Assembly: GCF_001278075.1 (NCBI RefSeq)
Contig: NZ_CP011340.1
Location: 5,763,501 to 5,827,500, forward strand
Source: Streptomyces pristinaespiralis
GTDB taxonomy: Bacteria; Actinomycetota; Actinomycetes; Streptomycetales; Streptomycetaceae
Length of the DNA: 64,000 bases
Direction of reading: 5' to 3'
Position 1 is the first letter of the stretch. Every line of letters begins with the position of its first letter. Below are positions 8,822-16,450 of the stretch, in pieces. Made by a program: the position numbers and the translations under genes. The notes beneath the pieces were generated by a model. It was not told the origin of the DNA. It saw only the letters and a list, made by a program, of their open reading frames with translations, and made no database searches.

Positions 8822-10657
8822 TTGAACGACCAGCAGAATCCTTACGACCCGTACCACCAGCCGCAGATCATCGGCTACGACGAGTACGGACAGCCGGTCT
8901 ATCAGCAGCCCCAGCAGTACGACCCCTACGCACAGCAGCAGAGCGGCCACGCTGGGCAGCAGGACGGACAGAACGGTCCTGGCTCCGGGGCCTACGGTTC
9001 CACGCAGGACTACGGCCAGGCGCAGGGCTACGCCCCTGGTCAGGGCTACGGCACGGGCGACGGCTACGGCGGCGCCGGCCAGGACTACGGCCGCCACCAG
9101 GCCCCCCAGGACTACGGATACGACCCGTACGCCTCTCAGCCGCAGACGCCGGCGGGCCAGGACCGGGGGTACGACCCTTACGCGTCCGGCCAGGGCGGTT
9201 ACGGCTACGACACCGGCACCCAGCCCGCCGTCGACACCACCGGCCAGTGGGCCTTCCCGCAGCAGCAGGTCTCCGAGCAGCAGGAGCAGCAACAGCAGGC
9301 CGCTCGGCAGCAGGAGCAGCAGCGTCCCGCTCCCGCGGCCCAGGAACCGGCCGGCGTGCCGGAGCAGCGACGGCCGGCCGACGGGCCGGAGCGCCCGTAC
9401 CAGACCGAGCAGTTCTCGTTCATCGAGGAGCCGGACGAGGACTCGGAAGACGTCATCGACTGGCTGAAGTTCACCGAGAGCCGCTCGGAGCGGCGCGAGG
9501 AGGCCAAGCGCCGGGGCCGCAACCGCATCGTCGCGCTCCTGGTCACGCTCGCCCTCGTGCTCGTCGGCGGCGTCGGCTACCTCTGGTACGCGGGCAAGCT
9601 CCCCGGCCTGTCCGGCTCCGAGACGAAGAGCGAGGCGGCCGCCGGCCCTCAGAAGCGCGACGTCATCGTGGTGCATCTGCACAACACCAAGAAGAAGGGC
9701 ACGTCCACCGCCCTTCTCGTCGACAACGCCACCACCGGTCAGGGCACCACCGTCCTGCTGCCCGACAACCTCTCCGTGGCGAACGACGACGGCACGGCCA
9801 CCACTCTCGGCAAGTCCGTCGAGGATGACGGGTCCACCGGTACCCGCGAGGCGATCGGCACCCTGCTGGGCGCCAAGGTCTCCGGCACCTGGCGCCTCGA
9901 CACCCCTTACCTGGAGAACCTGGTCGAACTGGTCGGCACGATCGACCTGACGACCGACACCGAGGTCCCCGGTGAGAAGAAGGGGGAAGAGCCCCTGGTG
10001 AAGAAGGGCGAGAACCAGACACTCAACGGGCGGGCGGCCGTGGCGTACGCCACCTACGTCGGGCCGGAGGAGGCCGAGGAGAAGCAGCTGCTGCGCTTCG
10101 GCCAGGTCATGCAGGCGGTGCTCAAGAAGCTCCCGGACGACCCGAAGTCGGCCACGGTCATCGTCGAGACGCTGGCGCAGATCCTCGACCCGTCCCTCAA
10201 CGAGCGGGACCTCGGCACGTCCCTCGCCAAGCTCGCCGAGCACGCGAAGGGCGGCGACTACAGGACCGCGCTGCTGCCCGTCCAGGACGACGGCACGCTC
10301 AGCGACGAGGCCGCGAGCAGCGTCGTCAAGGACGTCCTCGGCGGCTCCGTCAGCGCACCCGAGCCGGGCGACACCCTCCGCGTGGGGATCAAGAACGGCA
10401 GCGGGAAGGCCGATGCCACGGAGCAGGCCCGGGTCACCCTCATCAACGGCGGCTACAACGTCATCGACGGAGGCAAGGCGGACACGGTCGACGCGTCGCA
10501 GGTCACCTACGGTGACGACGCGCAGAAGGCCAAGGCGGAGGAGGTCGCCAAGACCCTCGGTCTGCCGGCCGGCGCCGTGAAGAAGGGCAAGGCCGCCACG
10601 AACGCCGACGTCTCGGTGGTCCTCGGCCCCGATTTCAAGATCGAGGAGCCGGAGTGA
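8822..10657 (+). CDS. LCP (LytR-CpsA-Psr)-like envelope protein with LytR_C domain
   Basis: Reading from TTG 8822, which is preceded by GGAGAGGGG, the protein has 611 residues. Residues 1 to about 190 are a disordered Gln/Tyr/Gly/Pro-rich segment with repeated DYG and GYG units and a poly-Gln stretch. A membrane helix follows at about 238-258 (ALLVTLALVLVGGVGYLWYA), then an extracytoplasmic LCP-type domain and a LytR_C domain (starting at LRVGIKNGSGKADATEQAR). LCP enzymes attach anionic glycopolymers to peptidoglycan. By position this should correspond to S. coelicolor PdtA (SCO2578), needed for proper spore envelopes. The usual LCP arginines and aspartates are not evident here: the strand reads KKKGTSTALLVDN, and the R-x-R...R-x-x-RQ helix is replaced by TYVGPEEAEEKQLLRFGQV. 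It may be a divergent or non-catalytic member. Confidence 0.88.
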   Translation: MNDQQNPYDPYHQPQIIGYDEYGQPVYQQPQQYDPYAQQQSGHAGQQDGQNGPGSGAYGSTQDYGQAQGYAPGQGYGTGDGYGGAGQDYGRHQAPQDYGYDPYASQPQTPAGQDRGYDPYASGQGGYGYDTGTQPAVDTTGQWAFPQQQVSEQQEQQQQAARQQEQQRPAPAAQEPAGVPEQRRPADGPERPYQTEQFSFIEEPDEDSEDVIDWLKFTESRSERREEAKRRGRNRIVALLVTLALVLVGGVGYLWYAGKLPGLSGSETKSEAAAGPQKRDVIVVHLHNTKKKGTSTALLVDNATTGQGTTVLLPDNLSVANDDGTATTLGKSVEDDGSTGTREAIGTLLGAKVSGTWRLDTPYLENLVELVGTIDLTTDTEVPGEKKGEEPLVKKGENQTLNGRAAVAYATYVGPEEAEEKQLLRFGQVMQAVLKKLPDDPKSATVIVETLAQILDPSLNERDLGTSLAKLAEHAKGGDYRTALLPVQDDGTLSDEAASSVVKDVLGGSVSAPEPGDTLRVGIKNGSGKADATEQARVTLINGGYNVIDGGKADTVDASQVTYGDDAQKAKAEEVAKTLGLPAGAVKKGKAATNADVSVVLGPDFKIEEPE

Positions 10658-10752
10658 CGGGGGCGACGCCGGGGGCCTGAGCATCGTTGCGTGGCGTGTC
10701 GGCGGTCCGTGAGACCCTTGAAGGGTTCCTGACCGCCGACGAAAGCCTGCCT

Positions 10753-11187
10753 GTGACCGCCACGGATCGCTCCATCGAGCTCGTCAACGCCGCCGCCCAG
10801 GCGGCGGCCGACCGGCTCGCGCACGACATCATCGCGTACGACGTCAGCGATGTGCTCTCCATCACCGACGCCTTCCTCCTCGCCTCCGCGCCCAACGACC
10901 GTCAGGTCAAGTCGATCGTCGACGAGATCGAGGAGCGGCTGAACAAGCAGCTCGGCGCCAAGCCGGTGCGCCGCGAGGGCGACCGCGACGCCCGCTGGAT
11001 CCTGCTCGACTACGTCGACATCGTGGTGCACGTCCAGCACACCGAGGAGCGGGTCTTCTACGCCCTCGAGCGGCTCTGGAAGGACTGCCCGGAGCTCGCG
11101 CTCCCGGAGGACGCCAGGAAGACCCGCGGCAAGGCCAAGGAGCACGCCGAGCTCACCGGCGGTGACACGGAAGGGGAGCAGCGCTGA
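10753..11187 (+). CDS. rsfS: Ribosomal silencing factor
   Basis: RsfS (formerly Iojap-like) binds uL14 on the large ribosomal subunit and blocks subunit joining when nutrients are scarce. The 144-residue protein has the family core (AHDIIAYDVSDVLSITDAFLLASAPNDRQVKSI) split here between residues 19 and 52, and the conserved WILLDYVDIVVHVQ strand near 83. I started at GTG 10753; the frame is open to 10687 but those codons lie over a small inverted repeat (ACCCT/AGGGT near 10712). The stop codon overlaps the start of the next gene, pointing to translational coupling. Confidence 0.95.
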   Translation: MTATDRSIELVNAAAQAAADRLAHDIIAYDVSDVLSITDAFLLASAPNDRQVKSIVDEIEERLNKQLGAKPVRREGDRDARWILLDYVDIVVHVQHTEERVFYALERLWKDCPELALPEDARKTRGKAKEHAELTGGDTEGEQR

Positions 11188-11867
11188 ACGGCATCAGCAG
11201 CGGCGGCGGCAGCGCCGGGAGCGCCCGGCGTGGGCGCGGCCGGCGCATCGTCCTGTGGCGTCACGGCCAGACCGCGTGGAATCTCGAGCGCCGTTTCCAG
11301 GGCTCCACGGACATCGAGCTGACAGAGGCCGGCGTCGCCCAGGCGCGCCGTTCCGCCCGGCTGCTCGCGTCGCTGAACCCCGACGCGATCGTCGCCTCCG
11401 ACCTCAAGCGGGCCGCGGCGACGGCCGGCGAGCTGGCCGGTGTCACCGGCATCGACATCTCCTACGACGCCGCGCTGCGCGAGACGTACGCGGGTGCCTG
11501 GCAGGGTCTGACCCACGAGGAGATCGTCGAGCGCTACGGCGACCAGTACGCCGCCTGGAAGCGCGGCGAGCCGGTCCGGCGCGGCGGCGGGGAGCTGGAG
11601 ACCGAGGTGGCCGACCGGGCCGCCCCGGTGGTGCTCCACCACGCCGACAAGCTGCCCGACGACGGCACGCTCGTCGTCGTCAGCCACGGCGGCACCATCC
11701 GTACGACCATCGGCCGGCTGCTCGGTCTGGAGTCCCAGCACTGGGAGAGCCTCGGTGGGCTCACGAACTGCTGCTGGTCGGTGCTGGGCGAGGGCGCGCG
11801 GGGTTGGCGGCTGCTCGAGCACAACGCCGGCACCCTGCCGGAGCCGGTCCTCGGCGACGACACCTGA
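11184..11867 (+). CDS. Histidine-phosphatase (phosphoglycerate mutase-like) enzyme
   Basis: This 227-residue protein belongs to the branched histidine phosphatase superfamily. The catalytic RHG motif appears in IVLWRHGQTAWN and the second histidine in VVSHGGTIRTTI. The name phosphoglycerate mutase is customary, but members next to rsfS are more often phosphatases of uncertain substrate. The only in-frame start near the expected N-terminus is CTG at 11184, whose last two bases begin the rsfS stop (CTGA), with AAGGGGAG 5 bases upstream. No ATG, GTG or TTG in this frame fits, so a CTG start with coupling to rsfS is inferred. tRNA-Ala follows downstream. Confidence 0.92.
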   Translation: MNGISSGGGSAGSARRGRGRRIVLWRHGQTAWNLERRFQGSTDIELTEAGVAQARRSARLLASLNPDAIVASDLKRAAATAGELAGVTGIDISYDAALRETYAGAWQGLTHEEIVERYGDQYAAWKRGEPVRRGGGELETEVADRAAPVVLHHADKLPDDGTLVVVSHGGTIRTTIGRLLGLESQHWESLGGLTNCCWSVLGEGARGWRLLEHNAGTLPEPVLGDDT

Positions 11868-11983
11868 GCGGGCCGGGTCCGGCACGCCGCCCGCCCGGGG
11901 TGGTCCCGGACCCGGATTTCACTTTCCGGCAGGTCGCAGGCTAAAGTTCTTCTTGTTCGCAGCGCGGAGCGCGAAGAACACGC

Positions 11984-12056
11984 GGGGCTATAGCTCAGTT
12001 GGTAGAGCGCCTGCATGGCATGCAGGAGGTCAGGAGTTCAATTCTCCTTAGCTCCA
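11984..12056 (+). tRNA. tRNA-Ala (anticodon GGC)
   Basis: The 73-base sequence folds as a cloverleaf with acceptor GGGGCTA/TAGCTCC, a D-arm with AGTTGGTA loop, anticodon stem CCTGC/GCAGG with loop ATGGCAT (GGC anticodon), variable AGGTC and a T-arm AGGAG-TTCAATT-CTCCT. A73 is followed by CAA, so CCA is not encoded and must be added after RNase Z cleavage. A TAAAGT -10-like box is at 11942-11947. Confidence 0.98.
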
Positions 12057-12063
12057 CAATCGG

Positions 12064-12091
12064 ATCCCGTCCCCTTCCAGGGGGGCGGGAT
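12064..12091 (+). terminator. Intrinsic terminator after tRNA-Ala
   Basis: An 11-base arm (ATCCCGTCCCC) pairs with GGGG(G)GCGGGAT, allowing one G-T pair and a slip, around a short loop, and is followed by the T-rich TTCTTCGTT. Confidence 0.85.
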
Positions 12092-12244
12092 TCTTCGTTG
12101 CTCCCGGATCATGGTTGCCTGATCATGCCGCCCTCCTCGCGGTGCGTGGCCGATCTCGTACGCAAACGCCGCTGACCACTGTGCGCGGCCGTGGCAGAAT
12201 CGGACGGCCGGAGGGGACACCGGCGGTACGGGAGGGAGCGCACG

Positions 12245-12418
12245 ATGTCCGCCAGCGGCGAGGAAGCCGGGGAGGCTGCCGATGACCTGCTTGTCACGGC
12301 GGAGGCCGGTGCTCGCCTCAGCTGTCCTTCCTGCGGTTCTGTCCATGTCGCCCAGGTCCTCGGGGACAACGGCGGCGTTTCCTTCGTGTGCACGGCCTGC
12401 GGCCACAGCTGGAGCTGA
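12245..12418 (+). CDS. Small zinc-ribbon protein
   Basis: This 57-residue acidic protein ends in a two-strand zinc ribbon with ligands CPSC and CTAC (residues about 34-51), the kind found in small RNA- or protein-binding factors. GGGAGGGAG precedes ATG 12245. The next gene begins 3 bases after its stop and also encodes a cysteine-rich mini-protein, so the two are co-transcribed. Function is not known. The pair sits between two identical tRNA-Ala genes. Confidence 0.8.
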   Translation: MSASGEEAGEAADDLLVTAEAGARLSCPSCGSVHVAQVLGDNGGVSFVCTACGHSWS

Positions 12419-12421
12419 GTG

Positions 12422-12655
12422 ATGGGTGCACACAGGCGTAAATGCGACTGGTGCGGCAGCGGTACGCCGATCGTCAGGGACATGGATCCGGTCAATCCCG
12501 AGTTCCAGTACTGGTGTGAGGAATGCGCGCGGGCGCTGATCATAAAAGGCGACCCGATCGAGACGTACCGCGAGCTCGAGGGCGAGCCGATCTACGGCCG
12601 GCTCCTGGACGAGCACTGCACCCTGAAACGGTTCTACTCGTTCGCGACGGCCTGA
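12422..12655 (+). CDS. Small cysteine-rich (zinc-binding) protein
   Basis: This 77-residue protein (78 if GTG 12419 is used) has two CxxC pairs, CDWC near residue 8 and CEEC near 32, suggesting one zinc site, followed by a helical region (ETYRELEGEPIYGRLLDEH). GGAG at 12411-12414 best serves ATG 12422. It has no signal peptide or membrane segment. I do not recognise a specific function; its coupling to the preceding zinc-ribbon gene suggests a joint role. Confidence 0.78.
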   Translation: MGAHRRKCDWCGSGTPIVRDMDPVNPEFQYWCEECARALIIKGDPIETYRELEGEPIYGRLLDEHCTLKRFYSFATA

Positions 12656-12736
12656 CGAGCTGCCGGACAAGTCCCCTTTGCCCCCTCGTTCGTAAACGGC
12701 GCACACCGGGACGTTCCGGGCGCGGTCGTAAACGAT

Positions 12737-12766
12737 TTGGAGATGCGGCGACAGGGGCGTTAATGT
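12737..12766 (+). promoter_or_regulatory. Predicted promoter of the second tRNA-Ala
   Basis: TTGGAG (12737-12742), an 18-base spacer and TAATGT (12761-12766) give a plausible housekeeping promoter with about 45 bases of 5' leader before the mature tRNA. Confidence 0.6.
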
Positions 12767-12818
12767 TCTCTACGTCGCCGCCGCGGGGGAAACCCGGGAG
12801 CGGGGCGGCACACAGCAA

Positions 12819-12891
12819 GGGGCTATAGCTCAGTTGGTAGAGCGCCTGCATGGCATGCAGGAGGTCAGGAGTTCAATTCTCCTTAGCTCCA
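12819..12891 (+). tRNA. tRNA-Ala (anticodon GGC), second identical copy
   Basis: All 73 bases match the copy at 11984-12056, including the GGC anticodon and the absence of an encoded CCA. The flanking sequences differ, so this is a gene duplication rather than a duplicated larger block. Confidence 0.98.
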
Positions 12892-12897
12892 CAAGAG

Positions 12898-12940
12898 ACA
12901 GTGAAGCGGGCCACCCGGATCGGGTGGCCCGCTTCACTGT
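12898..12940 (+). terminator. Strong hairpin after the second tRNA-Ala
   Basis: A perfect 20-base inverted repeat (12898-12917 with 12921-12940) with a three-base loop lies between the tRNA and the end of the convergent flavoprotein gene (stop at 12956-12958), so it can act in both directions. Confidence 0.85.
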
Positions 12941-12955
12941 TGTGGGTGACCGCCG

Positions 12956-14551
12956 TCAACTACGGCCGCTGCCAAGGGCCTTGCGGCTGATGCTGGGGAG
13001 CGCCGGGCGTGCGGGAGGCGGCGTCGGGCCCGGGGAGGGCACCTGCTCGATCCGCATGGCGAGTGCGGGACAGCGGCGTACGGCCCGCTGCGCGCGGCCC
13101 CGCATGTGCATGGGAACCATGGCGTCGGCCACCGACGGGTATCCGTCGGGGTTGAGCCGGATCAGCTCCGGGATGATGTCGGCGCACAGACCGTGGCCCT
13201 GACAGAGCGTCCAGTCGACGAAGATCTTCTCGCCGCTGGGGATCGACTCCTCCGCCTCTTCGTAGCCCGGCAGCGGCAGGGGCAGCACACCTGTGGTGTC
13301 ACGCCCGCAGCCGCCGTGCAGCACGTGCGCCGCCAGGTCGTCCGTGAAGGCGGACAGCGTGGAGGCGAAGAACCGCGCAGAACCGTCGGGGTGTTTGCAG
13401 GCGCCACGTCCCTTGACCGCCTGGGTGACCTCACGCAGGGCCTCCAGAGCCGCCGGCCCGCCGCCGTTCATCACATCGGCCAGACCGCCGGCCGCCGCGG
13501 GCAGGCCGAGCTTGCAGGGGCCGCACTGGCCGGCCGTCTCCGCGGCCAGCCAGTTGGCCACCCGCAGCGCCTCGCCCAGCGGGCAGGTCTCCGGACCGAT
13601 CGGCAGGATCGCGCCCGCGCCCAGGGCGCCGCCGACGGAAGCCAGGGACTCCTTGGACACGACCGCCTCGTGGACCGCGGCCGCGTCGATCCAGTTGCCG
13701 TGGTAGCCGCCGGTGAGCACCCCCTGTGGCTGCGGCGGGGCGCCCGCCAGCTGGAGCACGTACCGCAGCGGCACGCCCGTCGGCACCTCGACGACCATCG
13801 GCCGCGCCACCGCGCCGGAGATCGTCAGCATGACCGTGCCCGGTTCGGAGTCGAGGCCGGTGTGGCTGTAGCGGCGGGCGCCGATCCGCGCGGCGACGGC
13901 GAGCTGCGCGAACGTCTCCGCGTTGGACAGCAGCGTCGGAGCGCCGCCGACGCCCGTCTCCGCGGCGCGCACGCGGCGGCCCGGCGGCAGCGCGGGACCG
14001 CCGTTGACGGCGCGGATGACGGAGGACGCCTCGCCGGAGACCATCCGCTCCGGGGTGCGCACCACGCGGGCGCGCAGGGCCTGGCCGCGACGGTCCGAGA
14101 GGCCGCGCTCGGCGAGCGCGGCGCGCATGGAGATCTCGGTCGAGTTGCGGGTGACCGCGACGACGAGGGTCCGTGCGCCGAGCGCCTCAGCGGCGAGCAG
14201 CGCGCCGTCGAGGATGAGGTGCGGCGCCCGGTTGAGCAGCACCGTGTCCTTGCGGCAGGCCGGCTCGCCCTCGCTGCCGTTGACGACGACCACCGGCCGT
14301 ATGCCGCGCCGGATGGCGGACTTGGCGACGGCCCGCAGTTTCTTGCCGAAGGGGAAGCCCGCGCCGCCGCGGCCGGTGAGGGATATGTCCTCCGCGAGCT
14401 GTGCGAGCCGCTCGCCGCTCACGGGCTCGAGCGGCCCGTGCACCTTCAGGTGCATGGGCAGGTCGAGGCGGTCGACGAGGTCGAAACCCTGCGTCAGCTG
14501 GGGGAGGCCGACGACGCGGACCTCCGGGACGTCGGGGAGGGGCGCGTTCAC
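12956..14551 (-). CDS. NuoF-like FMN/NAD(P)H oxidoreductase fused to a P450-type ferredoxin
   Basis: This 531-residue protein resembles the 51-kDa (NuoF) subunit of complex I. It has GRGGAGFPFGKK (FMN/NADH loop, about residue 60), VVVNGSEGEPACRKD (about 87) and an SLBB-like middle. The cluster motif reads ETAGQCGPCKLG near 341; canonical NuoF has ESCGxCxPC, so the first of its cluster cysteines is Ala. One more Cys follows in GRGACKHPDG. The C-terminus adds a ferredoxin of the type that serves cytochromes P450 (CQGHGLCAD near 450, RRCPAL near 495), probably holding a [3Fe-4S] or [4Fe-4S] cluster. GTG 14551 overlaps the stop of the upstream haem-membrane-protein gene (GTGA), so the two are translated together. 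It probably feeds electrons from NAD(P)H to that membrane partner. Confidence 0.88.
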   Translation of the reverse strand: MNAPLPDVPEVRVVGLPQLTQGFDLVDRLDLPMHLKVHGPLEPVSGERLAQLAEDISLTGRGGAGFPFGKKLRAVAKSAIRRGIRPVVVVNGSEGEPACRKDTVLLNRAPHLILDGALLAAEALGARTLVVAVTRNSTEISMRAALAERGLSDRRGQALRARVVRTPERMVSGEASSVIRAVNGGPALPPGRRVRAAETGVGGAPTLLSNAETFAQLAVAARIGARRYSHTGLDSEPGTVMLTISGAVARPMVVEVPTGVPLRYVLQLAGAPPQPQGVLTGGYHGNWIDAAAVHEAVVSKESLASVGGALGAGAILPIGPETCPLGEALRVANWLAAETAGQCGPCKLGLPAAAGGLADVMNGGGPAALEALREVTQAVKGRGACKHPDGSARFFASTLSAFTDDLAAHVLHGGCGRDTTGVLPLPLPGYEEAEESIPSGEKIFVDWTLCQGHGLCADIIPELIRLNPDGYPSVADAMVPMHMRGRAQRAVRRCPALAMRIEQVPSPGPTPPPARPALPSISRKALGSGRS

Positions 14552-16146
14552 GGTCGTTCTCCTGCTGGTGCGTGCCAGGGCTCTCCGGCCGGGGGCGGGA
14601 AGAGGGGGCCGGGCATTGGCGCCGTCTCGTCGTACGCAGGGACGTTTCCGTTGTCGTACGAGGACCGGTCGCCGTACGGGGCTGCGGGTGCGGGATCGGT
14701 CAGAGGTGTGTCGTAGGCCGCGGGCGGCGGGTAGCCGCCGGTGGCGTCGTACGCGGCGGAGGGCGCCGCGTAGGCGGCCGTCGCGTCGGGGGCGGGGAAG
14801 GCGCCGGTGTCGTAGGTGGGGACGCCGGTGTCGTAGGAGGCGGGCGCATCGAGCGGTGAGGAGCCGCCGTACGGTGCCGGCGGCGCGTCGTACGAGGGTG
14901 CGGCGTCGAAGAGCGGCGGGGGAGGGGTGTCGTAGAGGGGCCGGGCCGGGTCGGGCCGCACCGACTGCGCCGGGCGGGGCGGCGAGGGCGTCGGCCAGCT
15001 GCCCGTCCGCGGGCCGGTCTCCGACACCACGGGTATCTCCTCGGTCATCGGCACGCGCTCGGCGAGCGGCGCCGACGGTTCGCCCGCCAGCGAGACCGCG
15101 CGGTAGGCGGCGGACATGCCGGTGCGGCGGCCGCCGGTGAGGTTGCCGCCGTCAGGCGCGAACGCCGGCTCCTCCTCCTGAGGGCGCGGGGCCTCGTAGA
15201 GCTGCGGCGAAGGGGCGGCGAGCCGCGGGGGCTGCGCGCGCGCCTGGCCGAGGGGCGGCTGGAAGTCCTGTTCGTACGGGCGCTGTGACGGCACGCCGTT
15301 CATTGCGCCGGTCATACGGTCCACGCGGTCCATGCGGTCCATGCCTGCGGGTACGGTCGCGCGGCCCGTCCCGTTCATTCCGCTGACGCCGGGAAGAGGG
15401 GCGGTGGCGAGATCGCGCTGCGCCTGCTCGTCCGCGGCGGCCGGTCCGGCGGCGCCGGTCAGGGACATGATCTTCGCGGCGATCCGGCGCTGAACCGGAC
15501 GCGGCATCATGCGTACGGAGACCGCCGCGGCGACTCCGAGGAGGGCCAGGCAGTACATGGTCACGACCCACGTCGCGGCCGGCCGGCCGGCGTAGAGGCC
15601 GTGGACCAGGGCGAAGCACCAGGCCGGGTACGCCAGCATGTGCAGCGGCCGCCAGCGGCCGGCGACCTTGATGTTGCCTGCCAGCGCGCTGCGGAGGGCG
15701 CCGGTCGTGCCGGCCACGACCATGAGGAACCCGGCCAGCGAGCCGAAGCCGATGAGTGCCTCCGTGCCGGTGACGCCCAGGCCGAACGGGATCATCGCGC
15801 CGAGCAGTGACACATGTCCCAGCGACACCTTCACCGTGGCGTGCAGCAGCAGGAACCCGAGCGAGGCGATGGCGGTCGCCCGGTGGATGCCCTGCGCGAG
15901 CAGCCGGTGGCGGGGCGAGAGCAGCAGCCGGTCGGTGGCGATCAGGCCCCAGGCGACGGAGGCGGTCAGGGACACCAGGGAGAGGACCCCGGTGGTGAAG
16001 TCGAGCGCGGCGCGGAAACTGTCGCTTCCTCCGACGGCGAGCAGGGGTAGGAGCACCAACGCGGCCACGGAGATGCCGCCTTGCACCTGGCGGCTGAGTC
16101 CGCGGCCCGGACCGGGCGACAAACGCATCTTGAGACGAGGGTTCAT
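14548..16146 (-). CDS. Ferric-reductase-like haem b membrane protein with long Pro/Tyr-rich tail
   Basis: This 532-residue protein has about six hydrophobic helices in its first 220 residues. Two histidine pairs with ferric-reductase/NADPH-oxidase spacing are visible: HRATAIASLGFLLLH (H-x13-H) and HMLAYPAWCFALVH (H-x12-H), which predict two stacked b-haems across the membrane. The flavin domain normally fused to such proteins is absent. Instead a disordered tail of about 300 residues rich in Pro, Ala, Tyr and Asp follows, with recurring YDT and YDA units. The overlapping downstream gene encodes a flavin/iron-sulphur protein that could supply electrons. ATG 16146 has GGAG 8 bases upstream on the minus strand. 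Confidence 0.88.
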   Translation of the reverse strand: MNPRLKMRLSPGPGRGLSRQVQGGISVAALVLLPLLAVGGSDSFRAALDFTTGVLSLVSLTASVAWGLIATDRLLLSPRHRLLAQGIHRATAIASLGFLLLHATVKVSLGHVSLLGAMIPFGLGVTGTEALIGFGSLAGFLMVVAGTTGALRSALAGNIKVAGRWRPLHMLAYPAWCFALVHGLYAGRPAATWVVTMYCLALLGVAAAVSVRMMPRPVQRRIAAKIMSLTGAAGPAAADEQAQRDLATAPLPGVSGMNGTGRATVPAGMDRMDRVDRMTGAMNGVPSQRPYEQDFQPPLGQARAQPPRLAAPSPQLYEAPRPQEEEPAFAPDGGNLTGGRRTGMSAAYRAVSLAGEPSAPLAERVPMTEEIPVVSETGPRTGSWPTPSPPRPAQSVRPDPARPLYDTPPPPLFDAAPSYDAPPAPYGGSSPLDAPASYDTGVPTYDTGAFPAPDATAAYAAPSAAYDATGGYPPPAAYDTPLTDPAPAAPYGDRSSYDNGNVPAYDETAPMPGPLFPPPAGEPWHAPAGERP

Positions 16147-16188
16147 GGGGCGACTCCGAATGGTGCGGGAAAGCTGTCCCGTTGACGC

Positions 16189-16194
16189 ACTCTA
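16189..16194 (-). promoter_or_regulatory. Candidate -10 box for the redox operon
   Basis: On the minus strand this reads TAGAGT and lies about 43 bases upstream of ATG 16146. No convincing -35 is seen. The remaining bases to 16393 contain only a small hairpin (GCCCT/AGGGC, 16268-16282). Confidence 0.35.
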
Positions 16195-16405
16195 GGTCGA
16201 CCCATACCAACCAGTACGAGGTTTCAGGGTTTATCGAGGTGAAGTCAGCGAACCTGACTCGGGGGTTGCCCTGGATAAGGGCGATACGCGGAGTAACCCG
16301 GACGCCTTGATCGCCGGAGTCGGCCGGAACCCGCCCCTGACGGCTTCCGGAGGCCCGGAACGGACACTCATGCGGGCTGTTCCCCCGCTGCGGTACCCTG
16401 ACGCC

Positions 16406-16444
16406 ATGCGTGCCGTACGCCTTCTGCTTAGCGAGCCGCGCTGA
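16406..16444 (+). CDS. Leucine leader peptide of leuS (MRAVRLLLSEPR)
   Basis: The 12-residue frame has three consecutive Leu codons (CTT CTG CTT at 16421-16429) just before its end, and stops 44 bases before an intrinsic terminator that precedes leuS. CTT is a rare leucine codon in such GC-rich genomes, making stalling more likely when leucyl-tRNA is short. TACCCT at 16394-16399 is 6 bases before the ATG, so the leader peptide itself is probably leaderless. Classical attenuators ahead of Streptomyces leuS have been predicted by comparative genomics. Confidence 0.85.
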   Translation: MRAVRLLLSEPR

Positions 16445-16450
16445 TCAGCC

